This document shows positions 1 through 7,509 of a DNA stretch of 64,000 bases, piece after piece. The position numbers and the translations under genes were made by a program. How positions within the stretch are numbered: position 1 is the stretch's first letter; every line of letters starts with the position of its first letter. Under the pieces are notes generated by a model. It saw only the letters and a list, made by a program, of their open reading frames with translations. It did no database searches and was not told the DNA's origin. Source of the stretch: PALSA-1316 sp964499365 (GTDB taxonomy: Bacteria > Nitrospirota > Thermodesulfovibrionia > Thermodesulfovibrionales > UBA6898); assembly GCA_964499365.1 (NCBI GenBank), contig CAZCKU010000008.1, positions 62,001 through 126,000 of the forward strand. Direction: 5' to 3'.

Positions 1-57
1 AAAATCAAGATAACCGGGGTATAATCAGGAGGTATATGAGAACGAAACGGCCGGGCC

Positions 58-822
58 TCACAGGGCTGCGGCGTCCGTCCCCGCAGTCTCTTCCTGCTGT
101 CTTTGGGGATTGATGATCCAGATGGAGCCGAACTCCTTTTCCTGGTAGACCCTCGCAAGCCCCAGCCGCAGGAGTTCCAGCATCGCAAGGAAGGTGACGA
201 TCATCTGTGTCCTGCTCACGTTGTCTTTGAAGACCTCCTCGAACCTGATACTGTCGGCATGCTCGATCATCTCGACGATCGTCGACATCCGGTCCTTGAC
301 CGTCAGGGTCTCCCGGGTGATGGTGCGGACCTCGGGGGGTGCTGCCTCGAGCATCTTCCTGAAGGCAGCAAGGAGGTCATAAATTGAGACGTCAAACAGA
401 TACGGTTCCTGCTCCAGGCCCGCCTCACCCTCGTCCTCAAGCGGCGGCCGTTTGTAGAATTTCAGGGCATCGTCCTCCTTCTCCCGCAGGATCGATGCCG
501 CATCCTTGTATGCCTGATATTCCAGAAGACGCTGGACCAGCTCAAGCCGCGGGTCCTCCATCTGTTCTTCCTCTGTGGTCTCTTCAACCGGCAGGAGCAT
601 GCGGGACTTAATATGGATCAGCGTTGCGGCCATGACAAGAAAATCCCCTGCCAGTTCGAGGTTCAGGTCGCGCATCATATCCAGATACTCCAGATACTGA
701 TGCGTGATAAACGCAATCGGTATGTCATAGATGTCAACCTTGTTCTCCCTGATCAGGTGCAGGAGGAGGTCCATCGGTCCCTCAAAGACCGGCAGTTTGA
801 TATTATAGAGATCTTCCATCAT
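58..822 (-). CDS. scpA: Segregation and condensation protein A (ScpA)
   Basis: Kleisin subunit of the SMC-ScpAB condensin-like complex that organises and separates the chromosome. The 254-aa product has the ScpA N-terminal signature around residues 12-25 (VFEGPMDLLLHLIRENK), then the helical middle with HIKSRMLLP, and a C-terminal winged-helix region. Length is normal for the family. Two adjacent ATG codons can serve as start (822 or 819); the second gives the usual MEDLYNIKL start. No Shine-Dalgarno is obvious, and a 7-bp hairpin (821-837) overlaps the first ATG. scpB, the usual downstream neighbour, would lie beyond the window's left edge and cannot be seen. Confidence 0.95.
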   Translation of the reverse strand: MMEDLYNIKLPVFEGPMDLLLHLIRENKVDIYDIPIAFITHQYLEYLDMMRDLNLELAGDFLVMAATLIHIKSRMLLPVEETTEEEQMEDPRLELVQRLLEYQAYKDAASILREKEDDALKFYKRPPLEDEGEAGLEQEPYLFDVSIYDLLAAFRKMLEAAPPEVRTITRETLTVKDRMSTIVEMIEHADSIRFEEVFKDNVSRTQMIVTFLAMLELLRLGLARVYQEKEFGSIWIINPQRQQEETAGTDAAAL

Positions 823-837
823 CGGCTCGCAGCCGAT
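821..837 (-). promoter_or_regulatory. Hairpin over the scpA start codon
   Basis: Perfect inverted repeat ATCGGCT-CGC-AGCCGAT at 821-837. On the minus-strand transcript its 3' arm runs into the first ATG of scpA. It could limit translation from the first start, but may be chance. Confidence 0.3.
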
Positions 838-956
838 ATTTTACCAGATTGGCCAGACTTTTTGATCGCCGCCCCCGGGACCGCTGTCAAAACGCATGCT
901 CTATCGGATGAAGTTGCATTTCCGCTTATTCTCACTTTGCTCCGGGCCACCGGACC

Positions 957-977
957 GCCCCACCGCAGCAGTGGGGC
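957..977. other. Inverted repeat in the scpA/1086 intergenic gap
   Basis: GCCCCAC (957-963) and GTGGGGC (971-977) form a perfect 7-bp stem with a 7-nt loop. It lies in the 263-nt gap between divergent genes. There is no T-run, so it is not a terminator; I saw nothing else in this gap. Confidence 0.35.
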
Positions 978-1085
978 ATTACGGCCCGCTGAAACCGCCC
1001 CAGGCCATTTCCGGGCGATGGGGACGGTGGATACCGCTGCGAGGTCTCATTTGATTTCAGGAGGGAAGAAGAGTATTCTTATCTC

Positions 1086-1904
1086 ATGGTCCAAAGATCT
1101 ATTTCACCGGTTGCGAACCTCCCGCGTTTTTTCCTGTTTTGCCTGACCCTCCTGATACTGGCTTCATTCTCAACGCCCGTATCTGCCGCCGGCATATCGC
1201 TATTTTTCGACAGTGAGGGAAGGCAACTGCGGTCACTGCCGGGATCTGCCGAGAGAAACACGAGGGGCACGGCGCGCGGCTCTGCCCCGGAAGGGCTCTC
1301 ACTCCCCGCAGACGTGGCGTATGAATTTTTTCCGGTCTCCGGAAGGACCTTCTCCGGGATCATGAGATCCGTCCGGGAAAACGGTCCGTACAATAAAGGC
1401 AGGACCGCACGAAAGCCCTGCAGGGTGGCCTGGAACAGCACTCTGTCGTTTCAGTATGATTTTTCTTATGCCGTCGACGAAGAGAGCGGGAAGCTGCATG
1501 CTGCCATCGGGATTTCGGATATCGCCTTTGAGGACCGCAGTACGGTCACCCTGCCCTCATTGATCGATGATACAGAGCTCAATCCTGTGGAACAGAGCAT
1601 GTGGCGCACCTATCTGGCGGGCCTTGTGGAGTATTGTCACCACATCGTTGCCCTTATCCGTGATCCACAGGCCAGAAAGAGCGTCCATGACAGGCTCGCA
1701 GAGACCGATTACCTTATTTTTGATTACGCCGAAGGGATGGATATAGAAAAAAGCGTCGAATCCTTCCTCAGGGGAGAGGCAATCAGAACAGGACAGGAGG
1801 CGACCCGCATCATCAGTGCCCAAATTGCTGATTACGAGAAGAGAGCGGACATCCCGGGACGTGAAAACAAACAGGGGACCTACCGCAAAACATCCGGGGA
1901 ATGA
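1086..1904 (+). CDS. Secreted protein of unknown function
   Basis: 272-aa protein that I do not recognise. The N-terminus has a cationic start and a hydrophobic stretch at about residues 12-32 ending near VSAAG, which looks like a cleavable signal peptide, so it is probably periplasmic. The mature part contains no cofactor or enzyme motif that I can name; it is mixed hydrophilic with an acidic C-terminal third. It stands alone on the plus strand and converges with the PBP1A gene, 7 nt away. The start is uncertain because no good ribosome-binding site precedes it. Confidence 0.6.
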   Translation: MVQRSISPVANLPRFFLFCLTLLILASFSTPVSAAGISLFFDSEGRQLRSLPGSAERNTRGTARGSAPEGLSLPADVAYEFFPVSGRTFSGIMRSVRENGPYNKGRTARKPCRVAWNSTLSFQYDFSYAVDEESGKLHAAIGISDIAFEDRSTVTLPSLIDDTELNPVEQSMWRTYLAGLVEYCHHIVALIRDPQARKSVHDRLAETDYLIFDYAEGMDIEKSVESFLRGEAIRTGQEATRIISAQIADYEKRADIPGRENKQGTYRKTSGE

Positions 1905-1911
1905 GTTCCCG

Positions 1912-3729
1912 TTACTCGGCCTGCTTCATGAATTCGATCCAGATCGGCAATGCGGCAGAGGCACCGGTCTCTCGTGGACCGATCGGTTTGTGGTCATCCC
2001 GCCCGACCCAGACGCCGACCGCCAGTCTGTCGTCAAAGCCGATGAACCAGGCGTCAGTGTAATCGTTCGTTGTCCCGGTCTTGCCGTATACTGCCCGGCC
2101 AAGCGTCTTCGCCCTGACCGCCGTCCCCTCGGTCACGACAGCCCTGAGCATCTTCTTGAGTTCCGACACAACCCCCTCCTCGAGAACATCTTCCAGGACC
2201 GGCCTGACCTCCTCAACCACGATACCATCCCTGTTCAGGATGCGCTCATAGGGTATAAGGGCGGCCTTTTTGCCGGTCGCAAAGGCCGAGTAGGCACTGA
2301 CCATCTCGATAAGCGTAACGTCGGATGCGCCAAGGACTACCGGCATATAGGGCTGTATCTCTGACGTCACGCCAAGCCGGCGGGCCGTCAGTATAACGTT
2401 GTCGAGACCGACGCTGTTCGCAAGCCGGACAGTAGCAGCATTCAGGGATCGGGCCAGCGCGGTCTTCAGGGACACCGCTCCATGATACGTACCGTCATAA
2501 TTTTTGGGTGTCCACATCTGACCCGGCCTGGCGCCTTTAAACGATATCGGGCTGTCGACCACCGTATCCTCGGAGGTCATGCCCTCTTCAAGCGCCGTGG
2601 CATACACAAAAGGCTTAAACGCAGAACCCGGCTGCCGCAGTGCCTGCGTAGCCCGGTTGAACTGGTTGTCCCAGAAATCGAAGCCGCCGACCATGGCCCG
2701 GATATGGCCTGTCCTGAGATCAATCGCAACCAGGGAGGCCTGCATTCCGGGCTTCACACGCTTCTCCATGTTGATAATACCGTTTTCGAGTGCCTCCTCC
2801 GCGAGCTTCTGGAGCCTGAAATCAATCGAAGAGTAGATCCGGTAACCCGAGGTATAGATATCCGGGCCGAACTTCTGCTCCAGCCTCTGACGCAGGGTCT
2901 CCACAAAATATGGGGCCTCATACTTCCGGAAGTGTGGCTTTGAAGGTATGGGCTCCGCCAGGGCCTTCTGGTACTGATCGTCAGTAATAAACCTCTGTTT
3001 ACGCATGGCGCCAAGGACGACGGCCCGGCGGTCCTTCGCCTTGTCTGCATTCCTGAAAGGCGAGTATTGAGAAGGAGCCTTGGGCAGGGACGCCAGCAGT
3101 GCGGCCTCTCCCACGGTCAGATCACCGACCGATTTCCCGAAGTACGTCTGTCCTGCAGCCTCGATCCCGAAAGACCGTGTCCCGAAATAGGTCTGGTTGA
3201 GATATAATCCCAGGATCTCATCCTTGGTATAGCGTTTTTCTATCTGGATCGAGATCGCCGCCTCCTTGATCTTCCGGGCGATGGATTTTTCCGGTTTGAG
3301 GAAGAGCATCTTGGCGAGCTGCTGCGTTATGGTAGAGCCGCCCTGCACCATGCCGCCTGCCCGTATATCATGCACCAGGGCCCGGGTGATGCCGATAAGG
3401 TCAACCCCCGGGTGATGGTAAAACCGGGAGTCCTCGATCGCCACAAAGGCCTTCTTGACATGCTCGGGTATCTTATAGTGGGGGACAAAGGTCCTGCGTT
3501 CATAATAGAGCTCGGCCAGGAGCTTGCCGTCGCTCGAGTAGACGCGTGAAGACTCGCTCGGCACATATTCCTCGATCGCGTTCACCCTAGGCAGGTCGAG
3601 CAGTGTCCAGTAAACAAAGCCGCCGGCCGCGCCCAGCGCGGCACAGAGCAGCAACAGGAGGACCACCCATTTCCGGGAGTTGGCCCGGCCCTCCGACTGC
3701 CGTATATCGTCTTCAAGATTTGACTGCAT
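1912..3729 (-). CDS. Penicillin-binding protein 1A (transglycosylase/transpeptidase)
   Basis: Bifunctional class A PBP that polymerises and crosslinks peptidoglycan in the periplasm. There is one membrane anchor at residues 21-43. The GT51 domain has the catalytic Glu in EDSRFYHH (E99) and GGSTITQQLAK (130-140). The transpeptidase domain has the nucleophile motif SAFK (S369-K372), SLN (428-430) and KTGT (550-553). At 605 aa it is shorter than many PBP1A proteins and appears to lack the inserted OB-type domain. A TATAAT lies 5 nt before the ATG on the minus strand with no Shine-Dalgarno, so the message may be leaderless. Confidence 0.96.
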   Translation of the reverse strand: MQSNLEDDIRQSEGRANSRKWVVLLLLLCAALGAAGGFVYWTLLDLPRVNAIEEYVPSESSRVYSSDGKLLAELYYERRTFVPHYKIPEHVKKAFVAIEDSRFYHHPGVDLIGITRALVHDIRAGGMVQGGSTITQQLAKMLFLKPEKSIARKIKEAAISIQIEKRYTKDEILGLYLNQTYFGTRSFGIEAAGQTYFGKSVGDLTVGEAALLASLPKAPSQYSPFRNADKAKDRRAVVLGAMRKQRFITDDQYQKALAEPIPSKPHFRKYEAPYFVETLRQRLEQKFGPDIYTSGYRIYSSIDFRLQKLAEEALENGIINMEKRVKPGMQASLVAIDLRTGHIRAMVGGFDFWDNQFNRATQALRQPGSAFKPFVYATALEEGMTSEDTVVDSPISFKGARPGQMWTPKNYDGTYHGAVSLKTALARSLNAATVRLANSVGLDNVILTARRLGVTSEIQPYMPVVLGASDVTLIEMVSAYSAFATGKKAALIPYERILNRDGIVVEEVRPVLEDVLEEGVVSELKKMLRAVVTEGTAVRAKTLGRAVYGKTGTTNDYTDAWFIGFDDRLAVGVWVGRDDHKPIGPRETGASAALPIWIEFMKQAE

Positions 3730-3780
3730 TTGTTATTATACCGGAACAGGCAAACACGAACATAAAATGTGGACATAAAA

Positions 3781-3808
3781 TTGCTTGCTTTTTTCGATTC
3801 GCTATGAT
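3781..3808 (+). promoter_or_regulatory. Promoter ahead of the csp leader
   Basis: TTGCTT (3781-3786), 16-nt spacer, TATGAT (3803-3808) predicts a start near 3815. Transcription would run into a strong terminator-like hairpin at 3848-3881, about 50 nt before the cold-shock gene. Confidence 0.45.
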
Positions 3809-3847
3809 ATAAAAAATACAGTTTCAGAAGTTTTTGTCGTAATGATC

Positions 3848-3881
3848 AGCCGCAAAGACTTTGAGCTTTGCGGCTTTTTTT
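3848..3881 (+). terminator. Intrinsic terminator or attenuator upstream of csp
   Basis: A perfect 10-bp stem AGCCGCAAAG/CTTTGCGGCT with an 8-nt loop is followed by an unbroken T-run (3875-3881). No coding gene on the plus strand ends just before it, as the upstream gene is divergent. It therefore either ends a small RNA of about 65 nt or attenuates the csp transcript. Confidence 0.7.
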
Positions 3882-3930
3882 ATGGACAGACGCTGAAACA
3901 CTCTAAACTTTTTTTCAGGAGGTCAGTAGC

Positions 3931-4131
3931 ATGCAGAAGGGAACAGTGAAGTGGTTTAATGAGGCCAAGGGATTCGGTTTCATTACAAAGGACGGCGGCG
4001 GCGATGTATTCGTCCACTATTCAGAAATCCAGTCAGACGGCTTCAAGACACTTGCCGAAGGCCAGGAAGTGACGTTCGAAGTGGAGGACGGCCCCAAGGG
4101 TCCCAAGGCTGTCAGGGTCAACAGAGCCTAA
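3931..4131 (+). CDS. Cold-shock domain protein
   Basis: 66-aa CspA-family single-strand nucleic-acid-binding protein and RNA chaperone. It has both RNP motifs: KGFGFIT (RNP1, about residues 13-19) and VFVHYS (RNP2, about 26-31), and the usual start GTVKWFNEAKG. A strong AGGAGG precedes the ATG. An intrinsic terminator follows, and a terminator-like hairpin sits in the leader, consistent with RNA-level control typical of csp genes. Confidence 0.97.
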   Translation: MQKGTVKWFNEAKGFGFITKDGGGDVFVHYSEIQSDGFKTLAEGQEVTFEVEDGPKGPKAVRVNRA

Positions 4132-4171
4132 AACAATTTTCCTTCAAAAAGGATATATCCGTTAAGGCGCA

Positions 4172-4201
4172 AAAAAGCCCCTTCCTGCGAAGGGGCTTTT
4201 T
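4172..4201. terminator. Bidirectional terminator between csp and the zinc-ribbon gene
   Basis: Perfect 12-bp inverted repeat AAAAAGCCCCTT/AAGGGGCTTTTT (4172-4183 and 4190-4201) with a 6-nt loop. It has T-runs in both directions and sits between convergent genes, so it can end both transcripts. Confidence 0.9.
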
Positions 4202-4237
4202 CTTTTCCGGTAAAGAATTGTCGGGCTGACGGATGCG

Positions 4238-4483
4238 TTACGTCTTATGCAGGGCCTTCATCAGCCGGTCATACTTCTCCGAGCCGACACATTCCCTGGC
4301 AGCAGGACACCACTGGATACAGGTCGTGGCCATATCCCGGCTTATCTGCTTGCCGCAGCCCTTGCAGTTCATCTCGGCCTCATCAGACCAGATTTCGTTT
4401 TTTCTCGAACACCAGATGCACTCAATCTCTTCGGGATACGGGTTTCTGATTTCCTGACTTCCTGGACATCCATCTTTTAACAT
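4238..4483 (-). CDS. Small cysteine-rich zinc-ribbon-like protein
   Basis: 81-aa protein of unknown function. It has paired cysteines typical of zinc binding: CIWC and CKGC motifs, then a second cluster CIQWCPAARECVG. I chose the ATG at 4483 rather than 4531 because a TACAAT hexamer ends 7 nt upstream of it, suggesting a near-leaderless transcript, and the longer form adds only unconserved-looking residues. It shares the downstream terminator with csp. The function is not evident; a rubredoxin-like or regulatory role is only a guess. Confidence 0.6.
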   Translation of the reverse strand: MLKDGCPGSQEIRNPYPEEIECIWCSRKNEIWSDEAEMNCKGCGKQISRDMATTCIQWCPAARECVGSEKYDRLMKALHKT

Positions 4484-4618
4484 GATTTTATTGTATACCA
4501 GGAGACATCCTTTGTATATGAGCTGAATCATATTGATCCGGGGCCGGCATGCCCCCCCCTTCCGCCGGCAACTTTGAATAGACCGGGCCGAAAAACAATT
4601 GTATAATAGGCTTTATAT

Positions 4619-6697
4619 ATGGGAACCGGAAAACTTACCCCCTTCAGGATTGCAATCATCTTCGCCTTGCTCAGCGGGGCCTGGATCCTGTTTTCCGATC
4701 TCGCCGTCCAGCAATTGGCGCGGGACACTGACACCTATACCAGGTTCAGCATTATCAAGGGTTTTGTGTATGTGCTTCTGACGTCGACGATCCTGTACCT
4801 CCTGGTGTCTCTGTATGCACGGGGCAGGCAGGAATACGAACAGCACCTCGAACTCATGAACTTCGCCCTAAACCACATAAACGAGGCCGCCTATCTCTTG
4901 GATGAGCATGCCCGTATCTGCTACGTCAACGAAAAATCCTGCCAGACACTGGAATACAGCAGAGATGAACTGATCGGTCTGAATATGGCAGACGTTGATC
5001 CGGAATTCCCGCTTCAGAAATGGCACGAGCATTGGCAGGACGTCAAAACAAAGGGCTCTCTCCTGTTCGAATCACGCCACAGGACCAAGGGCGGCCGTCT
5101 GTTCCCGGTCGAAATTTCCGCGAATTATTTCGAGCATGGCGGCCACTGTTACAATCTGGCCCTGGTAAGGGACATCACCGAGCGGAAGAAGACGGAAGAA
5201 TACCTGCAGGAGAGTAATGAACTGTTCTCCCTGTTCATGCGCTACTCTCCGGTGTATGTATTCATCAAGGAGGTGACCCCAACCGAAAGCCGTGTCCTGC
5301 AGGCCAGTGACAATTTCCTGCAGATGGTCGGCATCAGAGGGTCTGACATGCTCGGCAAGACGATGGAAGAACTGTTCCCGGCCGAATTTGCAGCTAAGAT
5401 CACCGCCGATGACTGGGCGGTCGTCTCGGAGGGCAAGGTCCTGAAGCTCGAAGAGAATCTGAACGGCCGCAGCTATACCACCATCAAGTTCCCGATTGTC
5501 CGGGGACAGAAAACCCTGCTTGCCGGTTACACCATCGACTCCACCGAAAAACACGAACTGGAGGAAGAACGGCTCAAGACCCAGAAACTCGAGGCGATCG
5601 GCACACTCGCCGGAGGCATCGCCCATGATTTCAACAACCTGCTTCAGGGAATTTTCGGCTATATATCCCTTGCGAAACTGATGAAAGACAACAGGGAAAA
5701 GTGCTGCGCCGCGCTGCAGGATGCCGAGGATGCGCTGCACCAGTCGGTAAACCTCACCAACCAGCTTCTGACCTTTTCGAAAGGAGGCAAGCCGGTAAAG
5801 AAGGTGATCAACCTTCGCCCGGTTATCGAGAACTCGGTGAAGTTCGCCCTGAGCGGCTCACGCGTTGACTATGGGATCGCTGTCGCCGGAGACCTGCTCG
5901 CGATAGAGGGGGATGAAGGGCAGATCGGTCAGGTGATCCAGAACATCGTACTGAATGCGGACCAGGCAATGCCCCTTGGGGGCAGGATCGAGGTCGCGGC
6001 GCGCAATGTCCCCGCGCCCGCGTCAGGAGATCTTCCCCACGCCCCCCAGGACTCTTTTGTGGAGATAACGATCCGGGACCAGGGGACCGGCATTCCGCCG
6101 GCACACATTGAGAGGCTCTTCGATCCCTATTTTACAACCAAGGAAAAAGGCAGCGGGCTCGGCCTTGCAACGTCCTATTCCATCGTCAGAAACCACGGAG
6201 GGCTCATCACCGTGTCGTCAGAAATGGGAAAAGGGTCGGTTTTCACCATATACCTGCCGGCCACGGAACAAAGACCTGAGACATCGATCGCCAGGAAGAC
6301 GCATGGATGCGAAAGAACCGGCCGCGTCCTGGTGATGGATGACGAAGAAGTGGTGAGAAAGGTGGCGGCCCAACTGGTTGAGGCCCTCGGGCACCAGGTG
6401 GAGCTTGTCCGGAATGGTGAGGAGGCACTCGCCGCATATCAGATGGCGAAGCAGTCCGGGAACCCCTTTGATGCGGTGATTCTTGATCTGACAATCCGTG
6501 GCGGTATGGGCGGCCTGGAGACGCTGCAGAAACTGAGGGAACGTGATCCCGGGGTGAAGGCGATCGTATCAAGCGGCTACTCGGATGACACCGTATTATC
6601 AGAATACAGAAGACAGGGGTTTTCCGGCGTGCTCGGCAAACCCTACAGCCTGGAAGGCCTGCACACCGCCCTGAATGAGCTGATGAAAAGGAGCTGA
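4619..6697 (+). CDS. Membrane-bound PAS hybrid histidine kinase
   Basis: 692-aa sensor. It has two membrane segments (about 9-30 and 46-66), two PAS domains (about 78-190 and 200-312), a HisKA domain with phospho-acceptor H336 in GGIAHDFNN, a HATPase domain (N446 in the N box, DQGTGIP at 487, GSGLGL at 511-516) and a C-terminal receiver (acidic pair DDE at 574-576, phospho-Asp D623, K674). The kinase and receiver are intact, so a phosphorelay is expected. TATAAT lies 11 nt before the ATG, giving almost no leader. The input signal is unknown. The next gene starts 4 nt after its stop. Confidence 0.9.
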   Translation: MGTGKLTPFRIAIIFALLSGAWILFSDLAVQQLARDTDTYTRFSIIKGFVYVLLTSTILYLLVSLYARGRQEYEQHLELMNFALNHINEAAYLLDEHARICYVNEKSCQTLEYSRDELIGLNMADVDPEFPLQKWHEHWQDVKTKGSLLFESRHRTKGGRLFPVEISANYFEHGGHCYNLALVRDITERKKTEEYLQESNELFSLFMRYSPVYVFIKEVTPTESRVLQASDNFLQMVGIRGSDMLGKTMEELFPAEFAAKITADDWAVVSEGKVLKLEENLNGRSYTTIKFPIVRGQKTLLAGYTIDSTEKHELEEERLKTQKLEAIGTLAGGIAHDFNNLLQGIFGYISLAKLMKDNREKCCAALQDAEDALHQSVNLTNQLLTFSKGGKPVKKVINLRPVIENSVKFALSGSRVDYGIAVAGDLLAIEGDEGQIGQVIQNIVLNADQAMPLGGRIEVAARNVPAPASGDLPHAPQDSFVEITIRDQGTGIPPAHIERLFDPYFTTKEKGSGLGLATSYSIVRNHGGLITVSSEMGKGSVFTIYLPATEQRPETSIARKTHGCERTGRVLVMDDEEVVRKVAAQLVEALGHQVELVRNGEEALAAYQMAKQSGNPFDAVILDLTIRGGMGGLETLQKLRERDPGVKAIVSSGYSDDTVLSEYRRQGFSGVLGKPYSLEGLHTALNELMKRS

Positions 6698-6701
6698 CCG
6701 G

Positions 6702-7421
6702 ATGAAAGAATTCAGTTGCAGCAGCTGCGGAGCGGTCTGGCAGAAGACAGGCAGAACAAACTGCTGGAGTGCCGCGGAAGAAGGCAGACCCGCAAAACCG
6801 GGCCATTGCCCTTCACGGGACCATATGGCTGAAATACAGGAGAGTTTTGACCGTTACACAGGGGAAGACCAGGATGCGCTTATGGCCAGGGTTGCAACAC
6901 GGGTTGAGGGGCTCTGCTACGAGCACCAGCCCGGCAGCACCGCAATCCGGGCGCGCTGGACAAGGGTCGAAGACACTATTGCCTTTGCAAAGCTGATGGG
7001 ATACCGGAAGATCGGCATCGCCACCTGCATAGGACTGCTCGACGAGACCGAACGCCTCTCCCGCATCCTTGAGGCGCAGGGCCTTGCCCCGCTTTCGGTC
7101 TGCTGCAAGAGCGGCAGCATCGACAAGCTCAGGCTCGGCCTGCCCGAGGAGGACAAGGTGCGGCCCCATACCTTTGAGCCTGCCTGCAACCCCATCGCCC
7201 AGGCCCGGCTGCTGAACGGAACCGGCACCGATATGAACATCATCGTCGGACTCTGTGTCGGCCATGATATGCTTTTCACAAAGCACTCGGACGCACCGGT
7301 AACCACCCTGATCACCAAGGACCGCGTCACCGGACATAACCCCGTCAGTGTGCTCTATGGCCAGAATTTCTACTACCGGCGCCTCCTGACCGAACAGGTT
7401 GAGGTAGAACGAAAGGATTGA
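6702..7421 (+). CDS. DUF1847 metal-binding protein
   Basis: 239-aa protein of the DUF1847 family, whose function is not established. Visible marks are CSSC near the N-terminus, RVEDTIAFAKLMGYRKIGIA, SVCCKSGSIDK, ACNPIAQA and GLCVGHDMLFTKHSDAPVTT. These many cysteines and the GHDM segment suggest a bound metal or Fe-S centre. The ATG lies 4 nt after the kinase stop and the Shine-Dalgarno lies inside the kinase gene, so the two are probably translationally coupled. A second hybrid kinase follows, which hints at a signalling link but does not prove one. Confidence 0.85.
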   Translation: MKEFSCSSCGAVWQKTGRTNCWSAAEEGRPAKPGHCPSRDHMAEIQESFDRYTGEDQDALMARVATRVEGLCYEHQPGSTAIRARWTRVEDTIAFAKLMGYRKIGIATCIGLLDETERLSRILEAQGLAPLSVCCKSGSIDKLRLGLPEEDKVRPHTFEPACNPIAQARLLNGTGTDMNIIVGLCVGHDMLFTKHSDAPVTTLITKDRVTGHNPVSVLYGQNFYYRRLLTEQVEVERKD

Positions 7422-7509
7422 CCGTATCTCTTCACCGGCATGACGGCACCCGCGGACAGTCCCCTGCCCTGATGCATTCGTGCCGCAGCTGCAACAGCCT
7501 GGTCCTGGC

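Noticed and set aside
36..113. Short plus-strand ORF with TATAAT and GGAGG at the window start
   Set aside because: Only 25 codons, antisense to scpA and unlike any protein; probably chance.
1086..1904. Known enzyme family for the secreted protein
   Set aside because: No motif could be matched; left as unknown.
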